NCBI GenBank assembly: GCA_045534165.1
Contig: JAZSJD010000080.1
Span: 1-46,886, forward strand
DNA from: SIG575 sp045534165
Lineage (GTDB): Bacteria > Bacillota > Clostridia > Oscillospirales > Acutalibacteraceae
Direction of reading: 5' to 3'
DNA length: 46,886 nucleotides
This document shows, in pieces, positions 15,931 through 22,843 of the stretch; the first letter of the stretch is position 1; each line of letters begins with the position of its first letter. The notes below the pieces were generated by a model. The model did not search any database. It was not told where the DNA came from and saw only the letters and a program-made list of their open reading frames with translations. Made by a program: the position numbers and the translations under genes.

Positions 15931-16224
15931 ATGGGTATATCAGAAAAATTTTATGAAAAAAGACGAGAAATTCTCGACACAGATTCAGATAATTGGTATG
16001 TGGAATGTCCTGTAACGAAAGTTATTAAAGAGCCAGAAAAACCGGCTCCCAAAGTTATTCCTGTTATCCCTTCAGATGAGGACAAGCCGTTGGTTGACAA
16101 TTTACCTGTTCCGACTGATGATATTCCTGATGAAAAAACTGATAAAAAATCTTATTATTTCTGGGGAATTATTGCGGCAGTCGTCATAGTGGGGGTAATT
16201 ATATTACTCAACAATTATCTATAA
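15931..16224 (+). CDS. Small tail-anchored protein with ECPV motif
   Basis: A 97-aa protein. The cytoplasmic part has SDNWYVECPVTK (residues 19-30), matching the motif in the preceding protein, then a Pro/Asp-rich linker (KPAPKVIPVIPSDEDKP). A single C-terminal transmembrane helix (about 74-94, YYFWGIIAAVVIVGVIILL) leaves almost nothing outside. It looks like a cut-down version of its neighbour without the extracellular domain. Its ATG begins 1 nt after the upstream stop codon with the SD GGTG inside the upstream gene, so it is translationally coupled. It is the last gene of the operon, followed by a terminator. I know of no named family for it. Confidence 0.72.
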   Translation: MGISEKFYEKRREILDTDSDNWYVECPVTKVIKEPEKPAPKVIPVIPSDEDKPLVDNLPVPTDDIPDEKTDKKSYYFWGIIAAVVIVGVIILLNNYL

Positions 16225-16230
16225 TAACAA

Positions 16231-16270
16231 AAAGCCTTACGATACTAAAACATATCGTAAGGCTTTCTTC
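16231..16270. terminator. Terminator between the kinase operon and the convergent deacetylase gene
   Basis: AAAGCCTTACGATA (16231-16244) pairs with TATCGTAAGGCTTT (16253-16266). T-rich flanks on both strands make it usable in both directions. Confidence 0.85.
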
Positions 16271-16277
16271 TTGTTAA

Positions 16278-17150
16278 TTATTTTTTCATTTCAATCATAT
16301 CACGGTAAGAAATAAGCTCAATTCCGTGTGCATTAAAATGCTGTTCTGTTTTGGGATCTTTCATAATCTGATATTCCCACACTCTGTCTCTCCAACGGCC
16401 TGTAATACCTTTGATTTCATCACATTCCATTGAGGGATGAACGAAAGTTTCGCTGAAACCATTCGGGATATTAACAAGGTCTTCAAGGAACATTTCACGG
16501 TATCTTTCATAGCTTGTTCTCATTTCATCATTCCATTTGGGGAAGATAAGATAATCAGGCATAATAACATTATTTTTCTTACCCAGATGGTCACAGATTT
16601 TGCATGCGATTGCATAAATGAAATAAGGTGTGCCTTCAGGACATTCCTTTTTAAGAGGTTTTCTGCACATTCTGAATGCATAACCAAGCTCACCGCAAAG
16701 TTTCATTGTCATGGGAAGTAATTTGAAATTACCACCCTCAATACCATAAAGTGAACCCATATGGTTATCAAGATGAGAAGGTTTCATACCCATACTCTCT
16801 GCTAATTTGACCTGTGCAAGAATTTCTTCCCTTGCTTCGTTAATGTCTGCATGCTTTGCAAAATCTTCGCATTCAGGCCACATAAAGCCTTTTTCATTTT
16901 TAAGAGAAGGAAGGTCTGTTATAGGACCCCAATTGTATTTTGCCCATTCACTTGTTGTTGTAAGATGAACGCCGATTGCATACTGAGGGTTATCAATTGA
17001 AAACTGAACTGCCTGTTTTGCAAATTTACAAGGCATCATAATTGTTGAAGATTTGAGTCTGCCCGATTTGAAAAGGTCCATAACAGCATCGTTTGCTGCG
17101 CCACACATTCCAAAGTCATCAGCATTGATTATTAAATATTTATCTGCCAC
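16278..17150 (-). CDS. YdjC/ChbG-family carbohydrate deacetylase
   Basis: A 290-aa member of the YdjC/ChbG family, metal-dependent deacetylases such as ChbG that remove N-acetyl groups from chitooligosaccharides. Motifs: IINADDFGM near the N-terminus (D11/D12, catalytic base and metal ligand), GVHLTT (His62) and SHLDNHMG (metal His). There is no signal peptide, so it is cytoplasmic. The start is GTG with GGGGAG about 9 nt upstream. It stands alone, between the kinase operon (convergent) and a repeat element. The actual substrate is unknown because no sugar transporter or chitobiose gene is adjacent. Confidence 0.88.
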   Translation of the reverse strand: MADKYLIINADDFGMCGAANDAVMDLFKSGRLKSSTIMMPCKFAKQAVQFSIDNPQYAIGVHLTTTSEWAKYNWGPITDLPSLKNEKGFMWPECEDFAKHADINEAREEILAQVKLAESMGMKPSHLDNHMGSLYGIEGGNFKLLPMTMKLCGELGYAFRMCRKPLKKECPEGTPYFIYAIACKICDHLGKKNNVIMPDYLIFPKWNDEMRTSYERYREMFLEDLVNIPNGFSETFVHPSMECDEIKGITGRWRDRVWEYQIMKDPKTEQHFNAHGIELISYRDMIEMKK

Positions 17151-17277
17151 TTTACATTTCTCCCCTACTTATATTTAACATATAGATTTTACCACATTAT
17201 GTCCACAAATTAGTTAACAGATTGTTAATAATTTAAAGTTAATTTTATTTGACAAATTGTTCATAAGGAAATATAAT

Positions 17278-17471
17278 AAATTATAAATTTATCGCTCTGA
17301 AACCAATTGTGAGCGTTGGCTCCACTTGTCAGGGGAGCTGTCAAAAAACAAAGTTTTTTGACTGAGGGGTAGTCCTTTTTTTCTCTCCCTCCGTCTTTTG
17401 CTTCGCAAAATCCACCTCCCTCATCAGATGGAGGCAACACTCACCATAAATTTACAGGCAAATTATAATTT
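17278..17471 (+). repeat. Palindrome-bounded repeat element A1
   Basis: A non-coding module of about 194 bp bounded by AAATTATAAATTT (17278-17290) and AAATTATAATTT (17460-17471). Its interior is almost identical to 20324-20519. Internal inverted repeats, including one around TGTCAAAAAAC/GTTTTTTGAC, and long-range pairing between the GGCTCC-containing left part and the GATGGAGGC-containing right part predict a large branched hairpin. The rest of the 17151-17531 gap holds the deacetylase leader and an AT-rich hairpin. Confidence 0.85.
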
Positions 17472-17509
17472 GGCTCACTTCTTCACTATTACTTCTTACC
17501 TATTACCTA

Positions 17510-17539
17510 AACTATAATTTGTCATCACAAATTATAGTT
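17510..17539. repeat. AT-rich hairpin overlapping a gene end
   Basis: AACTATAATTTGT (17510-17522) is perfectly inverted at 17527-17539 with a 4-nt loop. It overlaps the stop codon of the small minus-strand gene and may slow or end the gpr-spoIIP transcript, though it has no long T tract. Its arms resemble the boundary palindromes of the repeats. Confidence 0.55.
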
Positions 17540-17837
17540 CATCTCCATTCATTCCCCAGACAATCTGGGAAAAGGGAGACGGTAAGACTGAACTGAGGAA
17601 GATGAAAAAGCTTTCCGTATCGGCAGAATCCACAGTCAGAAGCTGTTCCTGACTTTCTTCATTCTCTTTCACAAGCAACCTTTGTGATGTTGTGGACTGA
17701 ACTCTGATAACCTCTTCCTTTTCTCCGCTTATAACATAGGATGTTTCCTGCCTGACGCCTATAATACCTGTTGCAAGCAGAGTAAGGCAGAGAACAAGTG
17801 AAGTGACAATCACATAGTTTCTTACAATTGTTTTCAT
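17532..17837 (-). CDS. Small single-pass membrane protein downstream of spoIIP
   Basis: A 101-aa protein with one N-terminal hydrophobic segment (YVIVTSLVLCLTLLATGIIG) that is either a membrane anchor or a signal peptide, and a Glu/Ser/Thr-rich remainder ending in GMNGDEL. I do not recognise a family. The start is ATG 17837, one base after the spoIIP stop region, with AAAGGA inside the 3' end of spoIIP; an in-frame upstream ATG at 17858 has no SD. As third gene after gpr and spoIIP it is probably expressed during sporulation and may act at the engulfing membrane. The stop codon lies in an AT-rich palindrome. Confidence 0.65.
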   Translation of the reverse strand: MKTIVRNYVIVTSLVLCLTLLATGIIGVRQETSYVISGEKEEVIRVQSTTSQRLLVKENEESQEQLLTVDSADTESFFIFLSSVLPSPFSQIVWGMNGDEL

Positions 17838-17838
17838 T

Positions 17839-18957
17839 TTAAATTCCTTTCGTTTCAATCAGTTTTGCCAGCACATCACCTATAAGCCTGCCTGAATATG
17901 CAGCTTCATCAAGTGTGTTGGCATCGCTTCCCATTTCAAGAAGAAGGGAACATTTTGTTTTATACATATTATATTTTCTGTTGCAGAAAAACACAGGTCG
18001 CATAAGTCCCGGATACATTTCTTCCGCAGTTTTCTGCAGGTGAAGTGCAAATGTAAGGTTATCTTCCCAATTGGGAAAATCTGTTATATCTCCCCCTTCG
18101 CAACCGGTGATAATCATTATCTGGGCTGCTTTTTTACCGTTTATTTTTGCAACGGGCTTGATTTTTTCTGCTTTTGACGGTTGGATTGCATCTCTGTGAA
18201 CATCAATAACAACCTGAATGGACGGATACTTTTTCAGATATTCATCAATGGCTTTGCCTGAACGGTCATAAGCGCCTGAATATTTTTTATCATAAATCTG
18301 TGTATCGTGGATAACACCTATGCCCGCTTCCTCAAGCTGAGAAACAATTTCCTTGCCTACTCTTACCATATTCATATTTTCATTCTCATTCCTTGGTGAG
18401 AAATTATTGCTGAAGCTTAATTTATCAAGAAGCTGGTAGGTTTCTGTTGTGTGAGTGTGAAAAACCAGAACACTTATTTCTTTTGGCGAAACTTTGTTCA
18501 AAGACGGATTTTTCTTTAAAATTGCAGGGATATCTATTTTTCTGCCTGTTGTATTTTTCACATAAATATTACCTGAAATATCTGTTGCACTTGAGGCTGA
18601 ATAAGTTTTTTCCGTAATTTTGCCTGTGTAGTCACTCTTGCTATAATTCTTTTCAGCCTTCTGCACCAAAGCTTCTATATCATCGGGTGTATATGCAAGT
18701 GAATTTATTGTGACTTTGCTTTGTGAATCATTTTTATTTTTCAGGGAAGTTTGTCCTCCCGTAACAGCTTTTTGTGCCGAAAGATGAATCTGTGAAATTG
18801 TTTTGTCCGAGGGAGTTGTACCCATTGCAAAGCTTACACATACACCTAAAAGATTTTCTGCACCGATAGTTCTGAAAACCATCATACATATCAGCGCAGA
18901 TGAAAGCATACAAAGACAGAAAGCTGTTATATATTTTTTGTTTTCTTTGAATTTCAA
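17839..18957 (-). CDS. spoIIP: Stage II sporulation protein P
   Basis: 372 aa. SpoIIP is the peptidoglycan amidase/endopeptidase of the SpoIID-SpoIIM-SpoIIP engulfment machine. An N-terminal membrane anchor (about 9-36, with CLCMLSSALICMMVF) is followed by a low-complexity linker and the catalytic domain from about residue 155. The domain shows LVFHTHTTETY (His and Glu zinc ligands), VIDVHRDA, IITGCEGG and a C-terminal LLLEMGSDANTLDEA typical of SpoIIP. TTG start with AGGGGG 8 nt upstream. It lies 43 bp downstream of gpr on the same strand; the gpr-spoIIP pairing is common in Clostridia and Bacilli and marks the organism as a spore former. Confidence 0.93.
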   Translation of the reverse strand: MKFKENKKYITAFCLCMLSSALICMMVFRTIGAENLLGVCVSFAMGTTPSDKTISQIHLSAQKAVTGGQTSLKNKNDSQSKVTINSLAYTPDDIEALVQKAEKNYSKSDYTGKITEKTYSASSATDISGNIYVKNTTGRKIDIPAILKKNPSLNKVSPKEISVLVFHTHTTETYQLLDKLSFSNNFSPRNENENMNMVRVGKEIVSQLEEAGIGVIHDTQIYDKKYSGAYDRSGKAIDEYLKKYPSIQVVIDVHRDAIQPSKAEKIKPVAKINGKKAAQIMIITGCEGGDITDFPNWEDNLTFALHLQKTAEEMYPGLMRPVFFCNRKYNMYKTKCSLLLEMGSDANTLDEAAYSGRLIGDVLAKLIETKGI

Positions 18958-19000
18958 TCATCATTCCCCCTTTGTACATTCTATTACAAGGGGGGATTTC

Positions 19001-19876
19001 TTATGACACAAGGCTTAAAACATCTTCCTTATCAAGGCTTGGTTGCAAAGCACAGTTTATGGCAAGTCCCACAAGCTTTGAAGCTCTCTGCACAAGCAGA
19101 TCAATTTCCTTTGGTGTGACCATCATATTTTCACTTTCGGGAAGAAAGGCGAAAGATTTTGTTTTTTGTTTATCTATCAGATCAAGGGCTAACGTTGCAC
19201 CGTCCACAACTGTTGGTACGCCGATGCTGATAACTTTAACGCCTAAATTTTCCTCATCAAGTTTCTGACGTGAATTTCCCACACCTGAACCGGGAGAAAC
19301 GCCTGTGTCAGACATCTGCACGGTACACCCAAGACGTGAAAGGTTTCTGGATGCAAGGGCATCAACGGTTATTATGGCAGAAGGTTTTATTCTGTCTGCG
19401 ATTCCTTTTATTATCTCCCCCGTTTCAATGCCTGTCTGCCCCAAAACCCCGGGAGAAACAGAAGCAACACTCCTTAAATTCTCAAGCCCCACACTTTTTG
19501 CAAGCTCCTTTGAAATGTGACGCGTTGCGAGGATATACCCTGCACTTTCAGGTCCTAATGCATCAGGTGTTATGGAAGTGTTACCAAGTCCTACAACAAG
19601 AACGGTTCCGTCCCCGGGCAGAAGTTTCCTGATTTCTTCTGTTATAATTTCAAGCCTTTCATCAAGAATTTCACCGTCAGAAGAAAAAGGCGGTACTTCA
19701 ACTGTGATATATTTACCTTTGGGTTTTGCTAACTGTTCTTCTGCTTCTTTTGTGAGAATTTCAATTCGTGTGATTTTTACTTTTCCTTTCTTTTCTGTAT
19801 CAACTTTTACTGATGAATGAATCTCATCACCTAAAATTTCCTGTCTTTCAAGGGCTAAATCTGTACGAAAATTCAT
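19001..19876 (-). CDS. gpr: Germination protease GPR
   Basis: A 291-aa aspartic-type endopeptidase made in the forespore as an inactive zymogen; it degrades small acid-soluble spore proteins at germination. The N-terminus FRTDLALE is the region around the autoprocessing site. Family motifs include VVGLGNTSITPDALGP, SVSPGVLGQTGIETGEII, IITVDALASR, DTGVSPGSGVGN and VISIGVPTVVDG. ATG start with AAGGAGG 6 nt upstream. It is followed by spoIIP and transcribed divergently from rpsT, an arrangement often seen in Firmicutes. The CATACTA just upstream fits a forespore-sigma -10. Confidence 0.95.
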   Translation of the reverse strand: MNFRTDLALERQEILGDEIHSSVKVDTEKKGKVKITRIEILTKEAEEQLAKPKGKYITVEVPPFSSDGEILDERLEIITEEIRKLLPGDGTVLVVGLGNTSITPDALGPESAGYILATRHISKELAKSVGLENLRSVASVSPGVLGQTGIETGEIIKGIADRIKPSAIITVDALASRNLSRLGCTVQMSDTGVSPGSGVGNSRQKLDEENLGVKVISIGVPTVVDGATLALDLIDKQKTKSFAFLPESENMMVTPKEIDLLVQRASKLVGLAINCALQPSLDKEDVLSLVS

Positions 19877-19895
19877 AGTTTACCTCCTTACAATA

Positions 19896-19902
19896 TAGTA
19901 TG
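19896..19902 (-). promoter_or_regulatory. Candidate sigma-G/F -10 element for gpr
   Basis: Minus-strand CATACTA matches the -10 consensus of the forespore sigma factors F and G. No good -35 (GHATR) is visible at the usual spacing. The implied leader is very short, about 14 nt, with the SD near the 5' end. Confidence 0.45.
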
Positions 19903-19945
19903 GCAGTTTTTTTTACAAAAAAATCAAGTTTTTTTAAGATTTTAC

Positions 19946-19974
19946 TTGCTTTTTTCAAAAAGAAGTGATATTAT
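19946..19974 (+). promoter_or_regulatory. Promoter of rpsT
   Basis: TTGCTT (19946-19951), 17-bp spacer, TATTAT (19969-19974). A TATAAT lies in overlapping register at 19972-19977. Confidence 0.5.
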
Positions 19975-20014
19975 AATTACCTGTGCAGACAAATAACAAG
20001 GAGGTGCAACTGTA

Positions 20015-20269
20015 ATGCCGAATATTAAGTCCGCTAAGAAACGTGTTATCGTTACAAAATCTAAAACAGCTCGTAACAAAGCAAGAAACTCAGCTCTTAA
20101 AACAGCTCTCAAAAAGGCTAACGCTGCAATTGAAGCTAACTCTGCTGATAAAGATATTCTTGTAAAAGCTGCTATCAAAAAGATTGACCAGGCTGAAGTA
20201 AAAGGCCTTATTCACAAGAATAATGCTGCAAGAAAGAAATCAGCTCTTACAAAGAAAGCTAATGGCTGA
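20015..20269 (+). CDS. rpsT: 30S ribosomal protein S20
   Basis: 84 aa, Lys/Ala-rich and helical: MPNIKSAKKRVIV at the start, ARNKARNSALKTALKKA in the middle, and GLIHKNNAARKKSAL near the end, all typical of S20. S20 binds 16S rRNA early in 30S assembly. ATG with an AAGGAGGTG SD. It has its own promoter and terminator and is divergent from gpr. Confidence 0.97.
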   Translation: MPNIKSAKKRVIVTKSKTARNKARNSALKTALKKANAAIEANSADKDILVKAAIKKIDQAEVKGLIHKNNAARKKSALTKKANG

Positions 20270-20280
20270 ATAAAGCTTTG

Positions 20281-20315
20281 AAGACTGCTCCTTTGAGCAG
20301 TCTTTTGCTTTTTAT
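20281..20315 (+). terminator. Terminator of rpsT
   Basis: AAGACTGCTC (20281-20290), CTTT loop, GAGCAGTCTT (20295-20304), then TTGCTTTTT. Confidence 0.92.
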
Positions 20316-20323
20316 ATATCGGT

Positions 20324-20519
20324 GAATTTATAATTTGTCGCTCTGAAACCAATTGTGAGCGTTGGCTCCACTTGTCAGGGGAGCTGTCGAAAAACAAAGT
20401 TTTTTGACTGAGGGGTAGTCCTTGTGTTTTTTCTCCCTCCGTCTTTTGCTTCGCAAAATCCACCTCCCTCATCAGATGGAGGCAACATCCGCCATAAATT
20501 CACAGGCAAATTATAATTT
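20324..20519 (+). repeat. Palindrome-bounded repeat element A2
   Basis: A second copy of element A1, in the same orientation, bounded by GAATTTATAATTT (20324-20336) and AAATTATAATTT (20508-20519). By eye it differs from A1 at only a handful of positions. The right boundary palindrome is shared with the next element, so the two abut exactly. Confidence 0.88.
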
Positions 20520-20800
20520 AGCTGTAATATTTCAAAACGTGTCAAAAAAAAACACCGCCGTAGTCATTCTTGAGCGTCAGCGAAGAATCCCGGCGGTGTT
20601 ATAGTTTGTTGTTTTCCTTTTTCAGATCCTTCGCTTCATCCTCGCCGTAGTCATTCTTGAGCGTCAGCGAAGAATCCCGGCGAGGATTCACTCAAGGATG
20701 ACGAAAAAGGAAATAAGATGTTTGCCATTTTGAGATCCTTCGCTTACGCTCAAGGATGACAGCAAAATGGCAAGGTTGGTGCGATAGTAAATTATAATTT
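20508..20800 (+). repeat. Palindrome-bounded repeat element R1b with nested hairpins
   Basis: A 293-bp module between AAATTATAATTT at 20508-20519 and 20789-20800. It holds four hairpins: stem AACACCGCCG (20551-20560/20591-20600); outer stem TTTCCTTTTTC (20613-20623/20703-20713) whose apex is interrupted by a nested hairpin with stem ATCCTCGCCG (20638-20647/20678-20687); and stem TGCCATTTTG (20723-20732/20763-20772). The apices are versions of one ~30-nt sequence. It is an expanded form of R1a. Confidence 0.88.
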
Positions 20801-20976
20801 ATCGTGCAAACTGACTGTGAAATTAGGCTCCCTTGTGTAAAGGGAGCTGTCAAAATCTGTGATTTTGACTGAGGGATTGTTGATATAAATTCTTTTACAA
20901 TCCTTCCGTCAGGCTTACGTCTGCCACCCTCCTTTACACAAGGAGGGCTTTTGACTCACTGCTAAATTTATAATTT
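20789..20976 (+). repeat. Palindrome-bounded repeat element B
   Basis: A 188-bp module between AAATTATAATTT (20789-20800) and AAATTTATAATTT (20964-20976), abutting R1b through the shared palindrome. The interior has a hairpin around CTCCCTTGTGTAAAGGGAG, another around GTCAAAATCTGTGATTTTGAC, and a right half (CCTCCTTTACACAAGGAGG) that pairs with the left half. The layout parallels element A with different sequence. A short fragment recurs at 40773-40799. The stretch 20977-21115 beyond it shows no gene and no second copy in this window. Confidence 0.8.
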
Positions 20977-21115
20977 AGCTGAGTATTCATTGTCACAACG
21001 TAGTGGAGTGTTCTGTCTCCTGCAAAGGTTTTCTGTGAAATCATTCGGGGCAGGGAAGTGTCCTCTGCGATACAACCAACAAAGATGTCAACTTTTTACG
21101 TTGTTGCAAAAAGTG

Positions 21116-21144
21116 TTGACAATATTTATTTGTTGTGATAAAAT
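21116..21144 (+). promoter_or_regulatory. Promoter of the T-box/trpB transcript
   Basis: TTGACA (21116-21121), 17-bp spacer, TAAAAT (21139-21144). Transcription would start near 21151, just ahead of the T-box leader. Confidence 0.8.
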
Positions 21145-21149
21145 CAAGA

Positions 21150-21395
21150 AAAAGAAAAACCTATGATAAAGAGAAGTAACCTTTATGGATTTTCCAGAGA
21201 GCAGTTGGCTGGTGCGAAACTGTATTGAAGTAATGGCGAATGGACTTTTGAGGGCAGCCCGAAATTTTTGAAAGTAGGCGTTGACGGGAACCGACCGTTA
21301 TATCGGGAGCGTATGTCAGTACGTGGTTAACCAATCCGGGTGGTATAGCAGGATTTCCAATCTTGTCCCTATTGGGGCGGGATTTTTTTATTTTT
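21150..21395 (+). promoter_or_regulatory. T-box leader (tryptophan-type) upstream of trpB
   Basis: About 245 nt with T-box features in order: GAGAAGTAAC at the 5' side, AGAGAGCAG-type segment (about 21197), a specifier TGG at 21241-21243 in the context GCGAATGGACTTTTGAG (UGG is the Trp codon), linker stems, the T-box sequence GGGTGGTATAGCAGG (21338-21352), and a terminator with TCTTGTCCC (21361-21369) pairing through some G-U with GGGGCGGGA (21374-21382) followed by a T run. Uncharged tRNA-Trp would stabilise the antiterminator and switch on trpB. Identity of the amino acid rests on the specifier and on the downstream gene agreeing. Confidence 0.92.
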
Positions 21396-21415
21396 ATGAA
21401 ACGGAGATAAACACT

Positions 21416-22660
21416 ATGAACAAATACAGAGATTATGATAATTACCTTAAAGAAATGCCTGATAAAAACGGTTATTTCGGCGAATACGGCGGTGCATTCC
21501 TTTCTCCTGAACTTGTTCCCGCTTTTGAAGAAATCACAAATTCATACCAGGCAATCTGCCATTCAGCACAGTTCATTAACGAACTTCGCAGAATCAGAAA
21601 AGAATTTCAGGGCAGACCCACACCTGTTTATCATTGTGAAAAATTATCTTCACTTTTCGGCAATTGCCAGATTTATCTCAAACGTGAAGATTTAAACCAC
21701 ACAGGTGCTCACAAACTCAACCACTGTATGGGTGAAGGTTTGCTTGCAAAATATATGGGCAAAAAGAAAGTTATTGCAGAAACAGGCGCAGGTCAGCACG
21801 GTGTTGCACTTGCAACAGCAGCAGCATATTTCGGCCTTGAGTGTGATATTTACATGGGCGAAGTTGACATTGCAAAACAGCACCCCAATGTTATCAGAAT
21901 GAAAATGCTTGGCGCAAATGTTATCCCTGTAACTCACGGACTTAAAACACTTAAAGAAGCTGTTGATGCAGCTTTTGATGCATACCAGAAAGAATATCAC
22001 GATGCAATTTACTGCATCGGCTCCTGCCTTGGACCTCATCCCTTCCCCATGATGGTAAGAGATTTCCAGTCTGTTATCGGCATTGAAGCAAGAGATCAGT
22101 TCAAAGAAATGACAGGTAACCTTCCTGATGCAATCTGTGCTTGCGTTGGTGGCGGTTCAAACTCACTTGGTATGTTCACACCTTTCCTTGCAGATTCAGT
22201 TGATATCTATGGCGTTGAACCCTTGGGACGTGGCGGAAACGTAGGTGACCATGCAGCAACAATGAAATTCGGCACAAAAGGTAAACTTCACGGTTTTGAA
22301 AGCTATCTTCTTCAGGATGAAAACGGTGAACCTCTTCCTGTTTATTCAATTGCAAGCGGCCTTGACTATCCCTGGCTACGAATTGATCACGCATATTTAA
22401 GAGATGCAGACAGAGTTCAGTATGAAGCAATCACAGACGAAGAAGCAATGGAAGCATTCTTCCTCCTTTCACGTTACGAAGGCATTATCCCTGCAATTGA
22501 AAGTTCACACGCTGTGGCTTATGCCATCAAATATGCAAAGGAAAAGAAAACAGGTTCAATCCTTGTTTGTCTTTCAGGCCGTGGCGATAAAGACATTGAC
22601 TACGTTTACGAAAACTACGGTTGCGGTGAACAGTTCAACCTTGATAAATATAATAAATAA
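21416..22660 (+). CDS. trpB: Tryptophan synthase beta chain
   Basis: 414 aa, PLP-dependent; condenses indole with serine to make tryptophan. Motifs: GEYGGAFLSPELVPA, GRPTPVYHCEKLS, LKREDLNHTGAHKLNH with the PLP lysine K100, AETGAGQHGVA, VGGGSNSLGMF (phosphate loop) and CLSGRGDKDID. The real start is ATG 21416, preceded by CGGAGA; the frame is open further upstream through the T-box terminator, but that is non-coding. No trpA or other trp gene is adjacent, so this stand-alone TrpB may salvage free indole, or its partner lies elsewhere. It is controlled by the Trp T-box directly upstream. Confidence 0.95.
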   Translation: MNKYRDYDNYLKEMPDKNGYFGEYGGAFLSPELVPAFEEITNSYQAICHSAQFINELRRIRKEFQGRPTPVYHCEKLSSLFGNCQIYLKREDLNHTGAHKLNHCMGEGLLAKYMGKKKVIAETGAGQHGVALATAAAYFGLECDIYMGEVDIAKQHPNVIRMKMLGANVIPVTHGLKTLKEAVDAAFDAYQKEYHDAIYCIGSCLGPHPFPMMVRDFQSVIGIEARDQFKEMTGNLPDAICACVGGGSNSLGMFTPFLADSVDIYGVEPLGRGGNVGDHAATMKFGTKGKLHGFESYLLQDENGEPLPVYSIASGLDYPWLRIDHAYLRDADRVQYEAITDEEAMEAFFLLSRYEGIIPAIESSHAVAYAIKYAKEKKTGSILVCLSGRGDKDIDYVYENYGCGEQFNLDKYNK

Positions 22661-22664
22661 AAAC

Positions 22665-22700
22665 AAAAAATCTCAAGTCAGAAATGGCTTGAGATTTTTT
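22665..22700 (+). terminator. Terminator of trpB
   Basis: AAAAAATCTCAAG pairs with CTTGAGATTTTTT (22688-22700) around a short loop. Confidence 0.88.
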
Positions 22701-22797
22701 GATATGGGGATAAAAAGTGCGTACACTTTTGCTTAGTCAAAGATTACCACATTAAAATTTAATTGTCAATAATTTTTTTTAATTTTTCTTAATTTTA

Positions 22798-22826
22798 TTG
22801 AAGGCGTTTTTTTATTGTGGTATACT
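22798..22826 (+). promoter_or_regulatory. Promoter of the sialidase-like gene
   Basis: TTGAAG (22798-22803), 17-bp spacer, TATACT (22821-22826), 18 bp before the start codon. Confidence 0.65.
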
Positions 22827-22843
22827 TTTAAAGAGGTGATTTT

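Noticed and set aside
9121..16224. Prophage or classic tellurite-resistance operon
   Set aside because: No TerB, TerC, TerD or TerZ genes, integrase or phage structural genes were seen. Only the kinase/VWA/PP2C core is shared.
18734..18979. Upstream ATG frame overlapping the start of spoIIP
   Set aside because: It is in a different frame from spoIIP and its peptide has no domain. The SD AGGGGG fits the TTG of spoIIP at 18957.
20422..20604. Short ORFs inside the repeat elements
   Set aside because: Frames fall across repeated non-coding hairpins, have no SD, and the same DNA elsewhere is not open in the same frame.
21281..21415. An open frame that extends trpB 45 codons upstream
   Set aside because: It runs through the T-box antiterminator/terminator region, has no SD, and the encoded peptide is not part of TrpB. 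The ATG at 21416 gives the normal family length.
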